Positions 35,197 through 46,737 of a stretch of 64,000 bases of DNA are shown in pieces. This DNA comes from Sophora flavescens. Taxonomy: Eukaryota > Streptophyta > Magnoliopsida > Fabales > Fabaceae. The notes under the pieces were generated by a model. That model did not search any database. It saw only the letters and a program-made list of their open reading frames with translations, and was not told the origin of the DNA. Location of the stretch: NCBI GenBank assembly GCA_030762895.1, contig JAUPTC010000263.1, positions 1 through 64,000 on the forward strand, given 5' to 3'. The position numbers and the translations under genes were made by a program. Numbering within the stretch: position 1 is the first letter of the stretch; each line of letters opens with the position of its first letter.

Positions 35197-36765
35197 ATGG
35201 CCAACAATGAGGATAGTCCACCATTATCTCCAAGGTCAGCCACTCTTCAAGCTAGGATGGACCATCAAGTCCAAGCACTTCAAAGACAAATGGAGCAAAT
35301 GCAAGCCAATTATGATAGACAACTTGCTAACCTACACCGTGACAATTCAAGTGACTATGATAGTGAAAGAGGAAGACCTAGAGGAGGACGACATAGAGGA
35401 GGAGGACATAGGGGAGAGAGACGTGATAGAAGACTTGAAGGGGTCAAAATCAAAGTTCCTCCCTTTATTGGGAAGAATGATCCGGAGGCTTACTTGGAGT
35501 GGGAGCTACAAATAGAACAAGTCTTTGATTGTAATTCATACAATGAAAGCAAGAAGGTGAAAGTAGCCTCCCTTGAGTTCAAGGAATATGCCCTTGTGTG
35601 GTGGGACCAATTACAAAACGAAAGGAAAAGACATGGAGGAGAGCCCATAGACGCTTGGGAGGAGATGAAATTTGTCATGAGGAAGAGATATGTCCCAAAT
35701 CATTATCAAAGGGACATTCACAACAAGTTACAAAGGCTTACCCAAGGGACCAAAAGCGTTGATGAATATTTCAAGGAGATGGAATTGGACTTACTTAGGT
35801 CAAATTTTAAAGAAGATAGGGAAGCTACCATGGCAAGGTTCTTACATGGCTTGAATCAAGATATTCAAGACATAGTGGAGTTACAAAATTATGTGGAGCT
35901 TGAAGATTTGGTTCAACAAGCGATTAAGGTGGAGCAACAAATTAAGAGGAGGAAGTCTAAATATTCTTCTTCATCATCTTCCAAATTTCCATCCTCAAAT
36001 TGGAAGGAAGATTCAAAGAAGGAGGGTGCACCATTTTCTAAAGAGGCCGTGAGCACCCCTCAAGGAAAGAAGCCAATGGAAACAAGTTCTAGGAGCCGTG
36101 ATGTGAAGTGTTTCAAATGCTTAGTCCATGGGCATATTGCATCCCAATGCCCTACAAAGAGGACAATGGTGGCAAGAAATGGTGAAGTGGTCTCACAAAG
36201 CGAAGCTTCAAGTGAGGAGGAGAGTGAAAAAGGAGAAGAAATTCCGGAGGGAGACTTATTCATGGTAAGAAGGCTTTTGGGAAGTCAATTGAAGGATCAT
36301 GAAGCAAGCAAAAGGGAGAATATCTTTCATTCTAGATGTCTAATTCAAGGAAAGGTATGTTCTCTAATCATTGATGGTGGGAGTTGTGCCAATGCTGTAA
36401 GCACTAGATTGGTGTCCAAATTGAATCTTGTTACTAAGGCACATCCAAGGCCATATAGGCTTCAATGGCTAAGTGAGGTTGGGGAAACGGTTGTGAACAA
36501 ACAAGTAGAGGTTCCATTCTCAATTGGAAAGTATGAAGATTGTGTACTTTGTGATGTGGTGCCTATGGAGCCAGGCCATATGTTGTTGGGAAGGCCTTGG
36601 CAATATGGCAAAAAGGCCATCCATGATGGGTTCTCAAATAAGTTCACCTTCATGCATCAAGACCGAAAGGTCATTCTTTCTCCTTTATCTCCAAAGCAAG
36701 TTAGTGAGGATCAAATAAGAATGAGAGAAAAAAAGAGAGCAAGAGATAAAAGAAAAGGAGAGTGA
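35197..36765 (+). CDS. Gag-retropepsin polyprotein (522 aa)
   Basis: This is the only intact classical retroelement ORF in the window. Residues 20-45 are a short Gln-rich helix, and 58-80 are Arg/Gly-rich and probably bind RNA. Residues 85-225 match the plant Ty3/gypsy capsid domain (Retrotrans_gag: VKIKVPPFIGKNDPEAYLEW, then YALVWWDQL). A CX2CX4HX4C zinc knuckle lies at 305-318. A retropepsin-like domain follows at about 375-490, with IIDGGS at 391-396 (catalytic Asp393) and LLGRPW at 463-468. The end, KQVSEDQIRMR, is the usual approach to the pre-RT linker. I start at ATG 35197 because the protein then begins MANNEDSPP, matching the second copy at 33615; an in-frame ATG lies 11 codons upstream. 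The product could form particles and cleave itself but cannot reverse transcribe. Confidence 0.9.
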   Translation: MANNEDSPPLSPRSATLQARMDHQVQALQRQMEQMQANYDRQLANLHRDNSSDYDSERGRPRGGRHRGGGHRGERRDRRLEGVKIKVPPFIGKNDPEAYLEWELQIEQVFDCNSYNESKKVKVASLEFKEYALVWWDQLQNERKRHGGEPIDAWEEMKFVMRKRYVPNHYQRDIHNKLQRLTQGTKSVDEYFKEMELDLLRSNFKEDREATMARFLHGLNQDIQDIVELQNYVELEDLVQQAIKVEQQIKRRKSKYSSSSSSKFPSSNWKEDSKKEGAPFSKEAVSTPQGKKPMETSSRSRDVKCFKCLVHGHIASQCPTKRTMVARNGEVVSQSEASSEEESEKGEEIPEGDLFMVRRLLGSQLKDHEASKRENIFHSRCLIQGKVCSLIIDGGSCANAVSTRLVSKLNLVTKAHPRPYRLQWLSEVGETVVNKQVEVPFSIGKYEDCVLCDVVPMEPGHMLLGRPWQYGKKAIHDGFSNKFTFMHQDRKVILSPLSPKQVSEDQIRMREKKRARDKRKGE

Positions 36766-37144
36766 GAAAAAGAAAGAAAAAGAGAGTGAGAAAAGGATTG
36801 AAAAAAGAGTGATCAAGAGAAAAATAATGAGGAAAATATTGTGAAAATTAGTGAAAAGAAAGAGAGTTCTTTGGCAACAAAAAGTGAAGAGAAGGAGGCT
36901 TTGATTTCAAGGCAACCCCAATTCATTTTTATTGCAACAATTTTTATTTAATTGCTAATGCTTCTAACGATCTTTCTTTGTCTAGTGGTGTTGTAACTAT
37001 TTTGCAGAAATTTGGTAATTTCATTCCAAAGGAAGCACCCTATGGCAATGTCATTGTGAAGAACACTCTGGATGCACCCAAAATGACTAATTTTGGTGAT
37101 GACGACTTCAATTCGAGGTCGAATTCATTCAAAGAATGAGGGGA
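36766..37144 (+). pseudogene. Decayed pre-RT linker and polypurine tract
   Basis: After the stop the sequence still codes, in broken frames, for Lys/Glu-rich repeats, SSLATKSEEKEALISRQPQ, a SSGVVTILQKFGNFIPKEAP stretch and a C-terminal FNSRSNSFKE motif. It joins the pol linker directly to the pol C terminus, the same deletion form as in the array ORF. The tract GAATGAGGGGA precedes the 3' LTR. Confidence 0.7.
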
Positions 37145-38001
37145 TGATATGAGCCCAATTTGGAGTATGGTTCAAGAAGCTATCCAAGGACTTGGTGGGC
37201 CAATGACAAATGTTACAACCAAGAAAACACAACAAGTGTTAAGTCAAACTATGGTTCTCATCATGGAAGCAAGCCCAAATTCAAGATTGGGTGGAATGAA
37301 GCCCAAATTATTAACTTACATTATCCAACTAAAGGATCCATGACAAGAGGGGCGTGCACCATGAAGAAGAGTCCATTTTTCTTTTATTTTCAATAAGTGT
37401 AATGGTTGGTGTGTTTAGGCCCAATTCATTAGCGACTTTTGGGTCAAGTCCACTATTTACCATGATGTACACAAGTTTATTAGAGAATCTTAGGGAGGGA
37501 ATCTTTGGCTTACATGCCAAAAGAAACTCCTCATTAGTGTGCATAAAATTGTATTGATTATGGGAGGGTTACACTTTTAGGCCAATTAACGCATGATTAT
37601 GGTGGCTGAGTTAAGTGGGGATTATTGGGTGTTTTAATGCCCTGATTTTAGGCCAATTAACGCATGATTTTAGGCCACTTCTCTATATGTAAGACGCCCC
37701 TAAACACATGAATGACAACTTTGATGTTATTTTGGATCAAATCCATTTTGTGAGAATATTGTTCTCCTAGGTTCTTGGTTGAACCAAACTATTGTTCTTA
37801 ACAAGAATCCAAGATTCTTGTGGCGAACTTCATAGGCTTATCAAACAACCTTGTTTGTGGCTCCTTCACCATTTCTTTCTCATCCATTTTTTTGTTTTTT
37901 TCTTCACCTAATTTTGTTACAAAGTGTACATGAAAATTCACTTGCTTAAAATTCAACCAAAAACGATCATCAAAGGCAACCTCACCATTTGGTTGTCATC
38001 A
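37145..38001 (+). repeat. 3' LTR of gag-pro element
   Basis: It starts TGATATGAGCCCAATTTGG and ends GGTTGTCATCA. It is about 70 bp shorter than the 5' LTR, mainly from a loss in the U3-like region near 37580, so the two LTRs are no longer identical and the element is not very recent. Confidence 0.85.
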
Positions 38002-39216
38002 CCCACTTACAAGGATCCCATGGGTAACCCATGACCCATTTGCAAGGATCCCATGGTTAACCCATGACCCCCTTGCTAGGCTCCCACGGTTAAGCCATGA
38101 CCCCCTATGCAAGGATCCCATGGTCAACCCATGAAACCCTTTGCAAGGATCCCAGGGTTAACCTATGACACACTTGCAAGGATCCCTTGCTTAACCCATG
38201 ACCCCTTTGCAATGATCCCATGGTTAACCCATGCCCCACTTCAAGGATCTCATGGTAAACCCATGACCCCCTTGCAAGGATCCCCTAGGAAGGATCTCAG
38301 AGTTAACCCATTATTCCCTCTCAAAGATCCCATTGTTAACCCATGAACCACTTGCAAGGGCCCATGGTTAACCCATGACCCCCATGCAAGGATCCCATGG
38401 TTATCCCATAACCCACTTGCAAGGATCCCTTGGTTAACCCATGACCCACTTTCCATGAACCCATGGTTAACCTATGACACCCTTGCAAGGATCCCCATTT
38501 AAAGGATCCAATGGTTAACCCTTGACCCACTTTCCATGATCCCAAGTTAACCCATGATCCCCTTGCGAGGATCCCATGATTAACCCATGACCCCCTTGCA
38601 AGGATCCCATTGTTAGCCTAAGATCCCCTAGCGTGGATCCCATGGTTAGGCCATGATCCCCTTGCAAGGATCCCATGGTTAACCCAGGACCCCCTTCCAA
38701 GTATCTCATGGTTAACCCATGACCCCTTTGCAAGGATCCCAGGGTTATCCTATGATACCCTTGCAATGATCCCTTGCTTCACCCATGATCCCCTTGCCAT
38801 GATCCCATGGTTAACCCATGACCACTTCAAGGATTCCATGGTTAAGCAATGACCCCCTTGCAAGGATCCCTTAGTTAACCCATGACCCACTTGCCATGAT
38901 CCCATCGTTAACCCATGATCCCCTTGCAAGGATCCTATTGTTAACCCATAACCCCCTTGTAATGATCCCCTTAGAAAAGATCCTATGGTTAATCCATGAT
39001 CCCCTAGCCATGATCCCATGGTTAACTCATGACCCCCTTGCAAGGATGCCATTGTTAACCAATGATTCCCTAGCAAGGATCCCATTGTTAGGCCGTGACC
39101 CCCTTGCAAGTATCCCATGGTTAACCCATGACCCACTTGCAAGGATCCCCTAGAATGGATCTCATAGTTTACCTTTGACCCTCTTCCATGGATCTCGTGG
39201 TAAACCCATGATCAAT
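38002..39216. repeat. 33-bp minisatellite, segment 1
   Basis: Units of about 33 bp contain GGATCC, CCATGG, GTTAAC and CCATGACCCCCTTGC in that order. Since 33 is a multiple of three, long spurious reading frames run through it on both strands; I do not call them genes. Some junctions carry a short insert (CCCTAGGAAGGATCTC or CCTTAGAAAGGATCC). The segment ends where a family A element inserted. Confidence 0.95.
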
Positions 39217-39722
39217 TGATATGAGCCAAGGGGGGCAAGTCAATTTTTCAACAAGAATGATTTGAGCCCAATGAAGACCATGGATCAAGAAGCACTACAA
39301 GGACATGGTGGGCCTAAGACAAGAGCTAAAGTCAAGAAAGCCCAAGACGTTATAAACCAAATAGCATCAACCTTGAAGACCCATGATGGACTTGGATGTC
39401 CACCTCTTAAAAATGCATTTTCTAGTTTATTTCTTTTAAATAAAGTGTAATAAGCTTGGTTTCATGAAGAATTTCGAATTTTAGGCTTAGTTGGAGGTAT
39501 CTTTTGGTTTGCATACCAAAATTAAATCCTTTAAGTTTTTAGGCTTTTTAATGTTTTGTTTTATTAGGGGGGGTTACTCTTTAATTTGAATAAAGAAGGG
39601 ATTTATGTGTAACAGCCACATAATGGTGGAAAGAGAAAATTAACTCACCATTTAGTGGCATGATTTAAGCTTAGTTAGTGAGGGGATTATGGAATCTTGA
39701 AAAGACAAGGTGTGAGCCAAAA

Positions 39723-40624
39723 TGATATGAGCCCAATTTGGAGTATGGTTCAAGAAGCTAGCCAAGGACTTGGTGGGCCAATGACAAATGTTACAACCAA
39801 GAAAGCCCAACAAGTGTTATGTCAAACTATGGTTCTCATCATGGAAGCAAGCCCAAATGCAAGATTGGGTGGAATGAAGCCCAAATTATTAATAACTTAC
39901 ATTATCCAACTAAAGGACCCATGACAAGAGGGGCGTGCACCTTGAAGAAGAGTCCAATTTTAGTTGTTTATTTTATTTTCAATAAGTGTAATGGTTGGTG
40001 TGTTTAGGCCCAATTCATTAGTGTAATTTTTGGGTCAAGTCTCTACTTACCATGATCACACAAGCTTATTAGAGAATCTTTGGCATTAAATTATATTGAT
40101 TATGAGAGGATTACACTTTTAATTTGAGAAACAAGTGTGATCCCACATAATCAGGGAGGGAAATCTTTTGCATTAAATTGTATTGATTATGAGAGGATTA
40201 CACTTTTAATTTGAGAAACAAGTGTGATCCCACATAATCAGGGAGGGAATCTTTTGGCATTAAATTGTATTGATTATGGGAGGATTGATCTTAGGCCATT
40301 CCTCTATATGTAAGCACCCCCCCTCCCCCAACACATGAATGACAATTTTGGATGTTATTTTGGATTGAAATCCTTTTGTGAGAATTTTGTTCTCCTAGGT
40401 TCTTGGTTGAGCCATCTTGTTCTTATCAAGAATCCAAGATTCTTGTGGCGAACTTCCTTGGCTTATCAAACTCTTTGTTTGTGGCGCCATACCACCTCTG
40501 TTCTCGATCCATTTGTTTCTTTTCTTCCTTTTACGTTACAACCAATTCTGGATTGGCTTTGTAACTTGTTAAGAATTCAACCAAAAAGATCATCAAAGGC
40601 AACCTCACCATTTGGTTGTCATCA
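39723..40624 (+). mobile_element. Solo LTR (subfamily A2) nested in a 5' LTR
   Basis: It begins TGATATGAGCCC and ends TTGTCATCA. Flanks are CAAAA (39718-39722) and CAAAG (40625-40629). The uninterrupted sister LTR near 42576 reads GCCAAAGTTGGC, which shows where it inserted. It contains a partial tandem duplication of about 89 bp (40080-40275). Confidence 0.88.
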
Positions 40625-40970
40625 CAAAGTTGGCAGCCACACTCTACATGTATCACACCCCTACCTAAACACATGAATAATAAAACTTGGATGTTGAATT
40701 TGGATTGAAATCCATTTGCGAGACTTTGTTCTCTTTGGTTCTTGGTTGAACCAAACTATTGTTCTTATCAAGAATCCAAGATTCTTGTGGCGAACTTCAT
40801 AGGCTTATCAAACAACCTTGTTTATGGCGCCTCCACCATTTCTTTCTCATCCATTTTTGTTTCTTTCTTCTTCTTATTTTGGTTCCAAAATTGGTTTCAC
40901 ATTAACTTGTTAAAATTCAACCAAAAAAAAAGATCATCAAAGGCAACCTCACCATTTGGTTGTCATCAAG

Positions 40971-40982
40971 TGGTATCAAAGC
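40971..40982 (+). other. Primer-binding site
   Basis: TGGTATCAAAGC lies two bases downstream of the 5' LTR end at 40968. Confidence 0.83.
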
Positions 40983-41092
40983 TTAGCCTTTGGTTGAATT
41001 TTTTGAGGTTTTGTTTTTCTTCTTCCTATAGTGACCTTTGATTTTGTTTTTCAATTTTTCCGGAAGTTTGAATTTTTCTTAGTGGGTTCTTC

Positions 41093-41631
41093 ATGGATTC
41101 ACCAATGAAGAAAAATGATGCCAAGCAAAGGGAGGATCTTTTCTATTCTACATGCTATGTGAAGGACAAGATATGTAGCTTGCTTATTGATAGAGAAAGG
41201 GTTACATCAACCTAGCTAGTACCACCATGGTGCAAAAGTTGGGACTTCCTCTTATAGAGCATCCACAACCGTATGTCATTTGGAGCATCCCGGAGTTTAG
41301 TGATCTCGGTGACGTGATGGTGAACAAACAAGTACGAGTATCATTCCGGATTGGGAGATGTGAAGATGAGGTGTTATGCGATGTGGTGCCCATGGAAACG
41401 AGGCACTTATTACTTGGCCGTCCTTGGAGGGTTGAACGACAAGCGAGATATGATGTCAACAACAACAAGTACTCATTTGTATTTAATAATCGTAAAATTA
41501 CTCTTAGACCACAGTCACCAAAACAAGTGTATGAAGATCAAATGCACTTGAAAGGAGAGAGTGAGGAAAGAAAATTGAGTGAGAAAAAAATAACGGAAGA
41601 GGGTTCGGTGAATGAGAAAGGAAAGAGGTAA
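41093..41631 (+). pseudogene. Protease-only ORF with lost catalytic motif
   Basis: The ATG at 41093 lies about 110 bp after the PBS and begins MDSPMKKNDAKQRE; no gag domain precedes it. The segment corresponds to residues of about 365-510 of the gag-protease ORF at 35197. The place of the catalytic D-G-G-S reads I-D-R-E, and a frameshift follows. The second half is open (41227-41631) and keeps DVMVNKQVRVSF, VLCDVVPMETRHLLLGRPW and KQVYEDQM. The downstream tail is Lys/Glu-rich. Confidence 0.7.
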
Positions 41632-41759
41632 AAGTTGAGAGTATATTTGAAGAGAAAGAAAAGAAAGATGAAAGTAAGGAAAAGAATGAGGAAAAAGAAA
41701 AATATGAGAACAAAAAAAAAAGTGAGGAGAAAAAAGAAAACGTGAACTTGTTTTGATGC

Positions 41760-42026
41760 TATTCCTAATTCTTTACCTAGTTGGGTTGATTCTCTTTTGA
41801 AGGAAATTGAGCTTGTTCCTCCAAAGGAAGCTTGCAAGACATTCAATGAAATTGAATATTTGATTCCAAAGGAAGCTTGCAAGACAACAGATGTAATTAA
41901 AGATTTAATCCCAAAGGAAGCACCCAATGTGATTGTGAGGAATACTTTAGATGGACTGCCAATATCTAATTTTGGTGATGAAGATTGTTTCAATTCGAGG
42001 TTGAATTCACTCAAAGAAGGAGGGGA
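41760..42026 (+). pseudogene. Remnant of pol linker with IPKEACKT repeats
   Basis: The sequence codes for three spaced copies of a PPKEACKT/IPKEACKT/IPKEAP motif and then LPISNFGDED with a C-terminal FNSRLNSLKEGGDD motif, reaching the polypurine tract AAAGAAGGAGGGGA before the 3' LTR. RT and integrase are missing. Confidence 0.6.
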
Positions 42027-43589
42027 TGATATGAGCCAAGGGGGGGCAAGTCAACTTTTCAACAAGAATGATTTGAGCCCAATGAAGACCATGGATCAAG
42101 AAGCACTACAAGGACATGGTGGACCTAAGACAAGAACTAAAGTCAAGAAAACCCAAGAAGTTATAAACCATATAGCATCAACCTTGATGGAGTGGGGGCC
42201 AAAATGCTTACTTATCTCATCCAACTTGAAGACCCATGATGGGCTTGGACGTCCACCTCTTAAAAATGCATTTTCTAGTTTATTTCTTTTAAATAAAGTG
42301 TAATAAGCTTGGTTTCATGAAGAATTTCGAATTTTAGGCTTAGTTGGAGGTATCTTTTGGTTTGCATACCAAAATTAACTCCTTTAAGTTTTTAGCCTTT
42401 TTAATGTTTTGTTTTATTAAGGGGGGGGGGGGATTACTCTTTAATTTGAATAAAGAAGGGGTTTATGTGTAACAGCCACATAATGGTGGAAAGAGAAAAT
42501 TAACTCACCATTTAGTGTCATGATTTAAGCTTAGTTAGTCAGGGGATTATGGAATCTTGAAAAGACAAGGTGTGAGCCAAAGTTGGCAGCCACACTCTAT
42601 ATGTATCACACCCCTAAACACATGAATAATAACTTGGATGTTGAATTCGGATTGAAATCCATTTGTGAGACTTTGTTCTCTTTGGTTCTTGGTTGAACCA
42701 AACTATTGTTCTTATCAAGAATCCAAGATTCTTGTGATCGAACTTCATAGGCTTATCAAACAACCTTGTTTGTGACGCTTGATGACAACCAAATGGATAG
42801 GTTGCCCTTTTGATGATCTTTTTGGTTGAATTTTAACAAGACAAAACCAAGTCAGATTTGCGTTGTAACATTAAAAGGAAGAAAGTATGAAAATGGGTGA
42901 GGATTAGAGATGGTATGGCTCCACAAATCAAGAGTTTTGATAAGCCAAGTGAAGTTCGCCACAAGGATCTTGGATTCTTGATAAGAACAAGGTTGGCTCA
43001 ACCAAGAACAAAGTCTCACAAATGGATTTCAATCCAAATTCAACATCCAAGTTTTTTTTTCTATTCATGTTCTAGATGCATACATATAGAAAAGTGGTTC
43101 ATGACTAAAAGGAGTTTCCTAGTCATGCAAGCCAAAGGTTTCCCTCCCAATTAACATGTGCACCGTCCACACAAGCATAATTAACATGTGCACCGTCCAC
43201 ACAAGCATAATTAACATGTGCACCGTCCACACAAGATAATTAACATGTGCACCGTCCACACAAGCATAATTAACATGTGCACCATCCAAAATTTATTACA
43301 CTTTTATTGAATTAAAATAAACTAGAAAATACTACTTTAAGAAGTGGGCTTCCAAGCCATCATGGGTCTTCTAGTTGAATGATATAGGTCATCAATTTGG
43401 GCTCCATTCCATTTGCTCTCATTCTTGGGCTTGCTTCTATCAAAATAGCCACCATGTAATTAAGAGCTTGTTGGGATTTCTTGTGTCTAACTCTTGTCAT
43501 GGACCCACCAAGTCCTTGATTTGATTCTTGATCCATGGTCTTCATTGGGCTCATATCATTCTTGTTGGAAAGTTGAGTTGCCCCCCCAC

Positions 43590-44445
43590 GGCTCATATCA
43601 TACCCTCCTTCTTTAAGAAAATTCGTCCTCGAATTTATGACTTCAATCCCAAGCATGTTATCAAATCTTGTGTTTAGATATCCATACTTTTGGGTAACCA
43701 TCCAAGTTCCCAAGACATGGGGTACCTCCCTTGGGATGAACTCTTCAATTACATCAGTTGTATCAAACTTAAGTTCAAAATATATTTCAATAGGAGGTAA
43801 AGCATGAGTAGGTGCTTTATTGAGCCTTTTGGAAACCATGCAAGTTTCCAAACCATGGGGTACTTCCTTTGGGATGAAATCTACAAATTCCTGTAAAAGA
43901 GTTTTAACACGACTAGGCAAAGAGAGATCATTAGAAGATTGGCAATTAAACAAAAGTCCTTGCAATAAATTAGGCATTGGGGCTGTCTTGAAATCAAAGC
44001 CCTCTTTTCCTCACTTTTTGTTGCCAAAGAACTCTCTTTTTGCTCACTTTTTTTCTCACTTTTTTTTTTCTTGCTCATCACTCTTCTTTGCACTCTCTTT
44101 TTCTTTTTCCTCTTGATCATCACTCTTCTTTTCACTCTCTTTTTCTTTTTCCTCATTCTCTTGTTTTCCTTTCTCTCCCTCTTTCTTCCCACTCTCTTTC
44201 TTGTTGGAGTCTTCCACCAACTTCTTCACATGGTCTTCAAAACTTTCTATTTGTCTTTTCATTCTTTCCTCTTTTCTCTTCCTTTTTTCACACTCTCTAT
44301 TGTCCCTTTCAATTTCTCTATCGCATCTCCCATATCTCCTTCCTCCATGCCTCCTCCTTTTTATTTCTACTAGCTTGTCAAGAGTCACAGTTAACTTCTC
44401 CATGCTTCTTTGAAATCTTTCCATTTCAAGGAATAGTGTTGACAT
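43590..44445 (-). pseudogene. Coiled-coil / pol-linker ORF of the minus-strand element
   Basis: The minus-strand ATG at 44445 begins MSTLFLEMERFQRSMEKL, a longer N terminus than in the array copies, and continues into the shared coiled coil (RMKRQIESFEDHVKKLVED) and Lys/Glu repeats. Two frameshifts, near 44060 and 43940, separate it from the linker part (SLPSRVKTLLQEF, FIPKEVPHG, LPPIE). This copy suggests that the array ORF lost its original N terminus. Confidence 0.65.
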
Positions 44446-44566
44446 GTAATGTGAAGGGAAGAATTTTTTTTTTTGGGTTTTTGTGAGTAGAAAAGAAGAA
44501 AGGTAGAAGATGAAGAACAAAGAAGATAATGAAAAACAAAAACTCAAAAATTCAACCAAAGCCTAA

Positions 44567-44578
44567 GCTTTGATACCA
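44567..44578 (-). other. Primer-binding site, minus-strand element
   Basis: The plus strand reads GCTTTGATACCA, the reverse complement of TGGTATCAAAGC, two bases from the LTR end at 44581. Confidence 0.84.
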
Positions 44579-45553
44579 CTTGATGACAACCTAATGGATA
44601 GGTTGCCTTTTTGATGATCTTTTTGGTTGAATTTTAACAAGACAAAACCAAGTCAGATTTGTGTTGTAACATAAAAGGAAGAAAGTATGAAAATGGGTGG
44701 AGATTAGAGATGGTATGGTGCCACAAAACAAGAGTTTTGGTAAGCCAAGTGAGGTTCGCCACAAGAATCTTGGATTCTTGATAAGAACAAGGTTGGCTCA
44801 ACCAAGAACCAAAGAGAACAAAGTCTCACAAATGGATTTCAATCCAAATTCAACATCCAAGTTTTTTTCTATTCAAGTTCTAGATGCATACATGGAAAAG
44901 TGGTTCATGACTAAAAAGGAGTTTCCTAGGCATGCAAGCCAAAGGTTGCCCTCCCAATTAACATGTGCACCGTCCACACAAGCATTATTAACATGTGCAC
45001 CGTCCACACAAGCAAAATTAACATGTGCACCGTCCACACAAGATAATTAACATGTGCACCGTCCACACAAGCATAATTAACATGTGCACCGTCCAAAATT
45101 TATTACACTTTTATTGAGTTAAAATAGACTAGAAAATACTGCTTTAGAGAAGTGGGCTTCCAAGCCATCCTGGGTCTTCTAGTTGAATGAGATAGGTCAT
45201 CAATTTGGGCTCCATTCCATTTGGTCTCATTCTTGGGCTTGCTTCTATCAAAATAGCCACCATTTAATTAAGAGCTTGTTGGGCTTTCTTGTGTCTAACT
45301 CTTGTCATGGGCCCACCAAGTCCTTGATTTGATTCTTGATCCATGGTCTTCATTGGGCTCATATCATTCTTGTTGGAAAGTTGAGTTGCCCCCCCACGGC
45401 TCATATCACACCTCCACCATTTCTTTCTCATCCATTTTTGTTTCTTTCTTCTTCTTATTTTGGTTCTAAAAATTGGTTTCACATTAACTTCTTAAAATTC
45501 AAAAAAAAAAAAAAAAGATCATCAAAGGCAACCTCACCATTTGGTTGTCATCA

Positions 45554-46737
45554 CCAATTTTCAAGGATCCCATGGTTAACCTATGACCCCCTTGCAAGGA
45601 TCGCATGGTTAACCCATGACACCCTTGCAAGGTCCCCTTAGAAAGGATCCCATGGTTAACCCATGACCCACTTCCCATGATCCTATGGTTAACCCATGAT
45701 CCACTTGCAAGGATCCCATGGTTAACCCATGACCCACTTGCCAAATTCTCTTGGTTAACCCATGACCCACTTACAAGTATTCCTTGGTTCACCCATGACC
45801 CACTGGCCATGATCCCATGGTTAACCCATGACCCCCTTGCAAGGATCCCCATAGAAAGGATCCTATGGTTTGCCCGTAACCAACTTACAAGGATCCCATA
45901 GTTAACACATGACCCATTTGCAAGGATCCCATGGTTAACTCATTACCAACTTACCATGATCCCATGGATAACCCATGACCCCCTTGCAAGGATCCCCTGG
46001 TTAACCCATGACCCCCTTGCAAGGATCCCATGGTTAACCGATGACCCCCTTGCAGGGATCCGAGGGTTTTCCCATGACCCCCTTACAGTGATCCCGTGGT
46101 TAACCCATGACCCACATGCCTAAATCCCATGGTTAACTCATGAACCACTTGCAAGGATCCCTTGGTCAACCCATGACCCACTTGCCATGATCCCATGGTT
46201 AACCCAAGATCCCCTTTCAAGGATCCCCATACAAAGGATCCCATGGTTAACCCATGACCCACTTGCAAGGATCCCATGGTTAACCCATGACCTATGTGGA
46301 AGTATCTCATGATTAACCCATGACCCCCTTGCAAGGATCCCATGGTTAACCCATGACCTCCTTTCAAGGATCCCATGGTTAACCCATGACCCTTTTAAGG
46401 ATCCTAGGGTTAACCTATGACACCCTTGCAAGGATCCCATGCTTAACCCATGATCCCCTTGACATGATCCCATGGTTAACCCAAGACCCACTTCAAGGAT
46501 CCCATGGTAAACCCATGACCACCTTGCAAGGATCCCCTAGGAAGGATCTCGTAGTAAACCCATGATCCCATTGCAAGGATCCTATGGTTAACCCATGAAC
46601 CACTAGCAAGGATCACATGGTTAACCCATGACCCATATGCAAGGATCCCATGGATAACCGATGACCCACATGCCATGATCCCATGGTTAACCTATGACCC
46701 ACTTCCAGGATCCCATGGTAAACCCATGACCCCCTTG
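45554..46737. repeat. 33-bp minisatellite, segment 2
   Basis: It has the same 33-bp unit as segment 1, somewhat more diverged at the edges (CCAATTTTCAAGGATCC at the start). It ends at CCTTG, where a solo LTR inserted. Confidence 0.95.

Larger units (their letters stand above)
33666..38001 (+). mobile_element. Non-autonomous Ty3/gypsy element with gag-protease ORF
   Basis: It has a 5' LTR (33666-34592), PBS (34595-34606), a gag-protease ORF, a decayed pol-linker and a 3' LTR (37145-38001). RT, RNase H and integrase are absent: only about 380 bp separate the protease ORF from the 3' LTR. Flanking pentamers (CTCTT left, CCCAC right) do not match, so one flank has been exchanged or lost. Confidence 0.88.
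42780..45408 (-). mobile_element. Complete minus-strand element of the array type
   Basis: On the minus strand: 5' LTR 45408-44581 (828 bp), PBS 44578-44567, internal 44580-43601 (980 bp), 3' LTR 43600-42780 (821 bp). The layout and ORF content match one array unit, so this is a dispersed single-copy relative. Flanks GACGCT and CACCT can be read as a diverged duplication of CGCCT, the sequence at the empty site in a sister LTR (near 40821). Its LTRs carry the 30-bp minisatellite, which the array LTRs lack. Confidence 0.88.
39217..45553 (+). mobile_element. Family A element with protease relic, carrying two nested insertions
   Basis: The 5' LTR is 39217-40968, PBS 40971-40982, internal 40969-42026 and 3' LTR 42027-42779 plus 45409-45553. 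A solo LTR sits in the 5' LTR and a complete minus-strand element in the 3' LTR. The flanking pentamers TCAAT (39212-39216) and CCAAT (45554-45558) look like a target-site duplication with one change. Minisatellite lies on both sides, so the element inserted into the array. Confidence 0.87.

Noticed and set aside
38107..39153. Long open frames on both strands of the 33-bp minisatellite
   Set aside because: The unit length is a multiple of three, so any stop-free unit gives a long frame. The products are simple peptide repeats in several frames at once.
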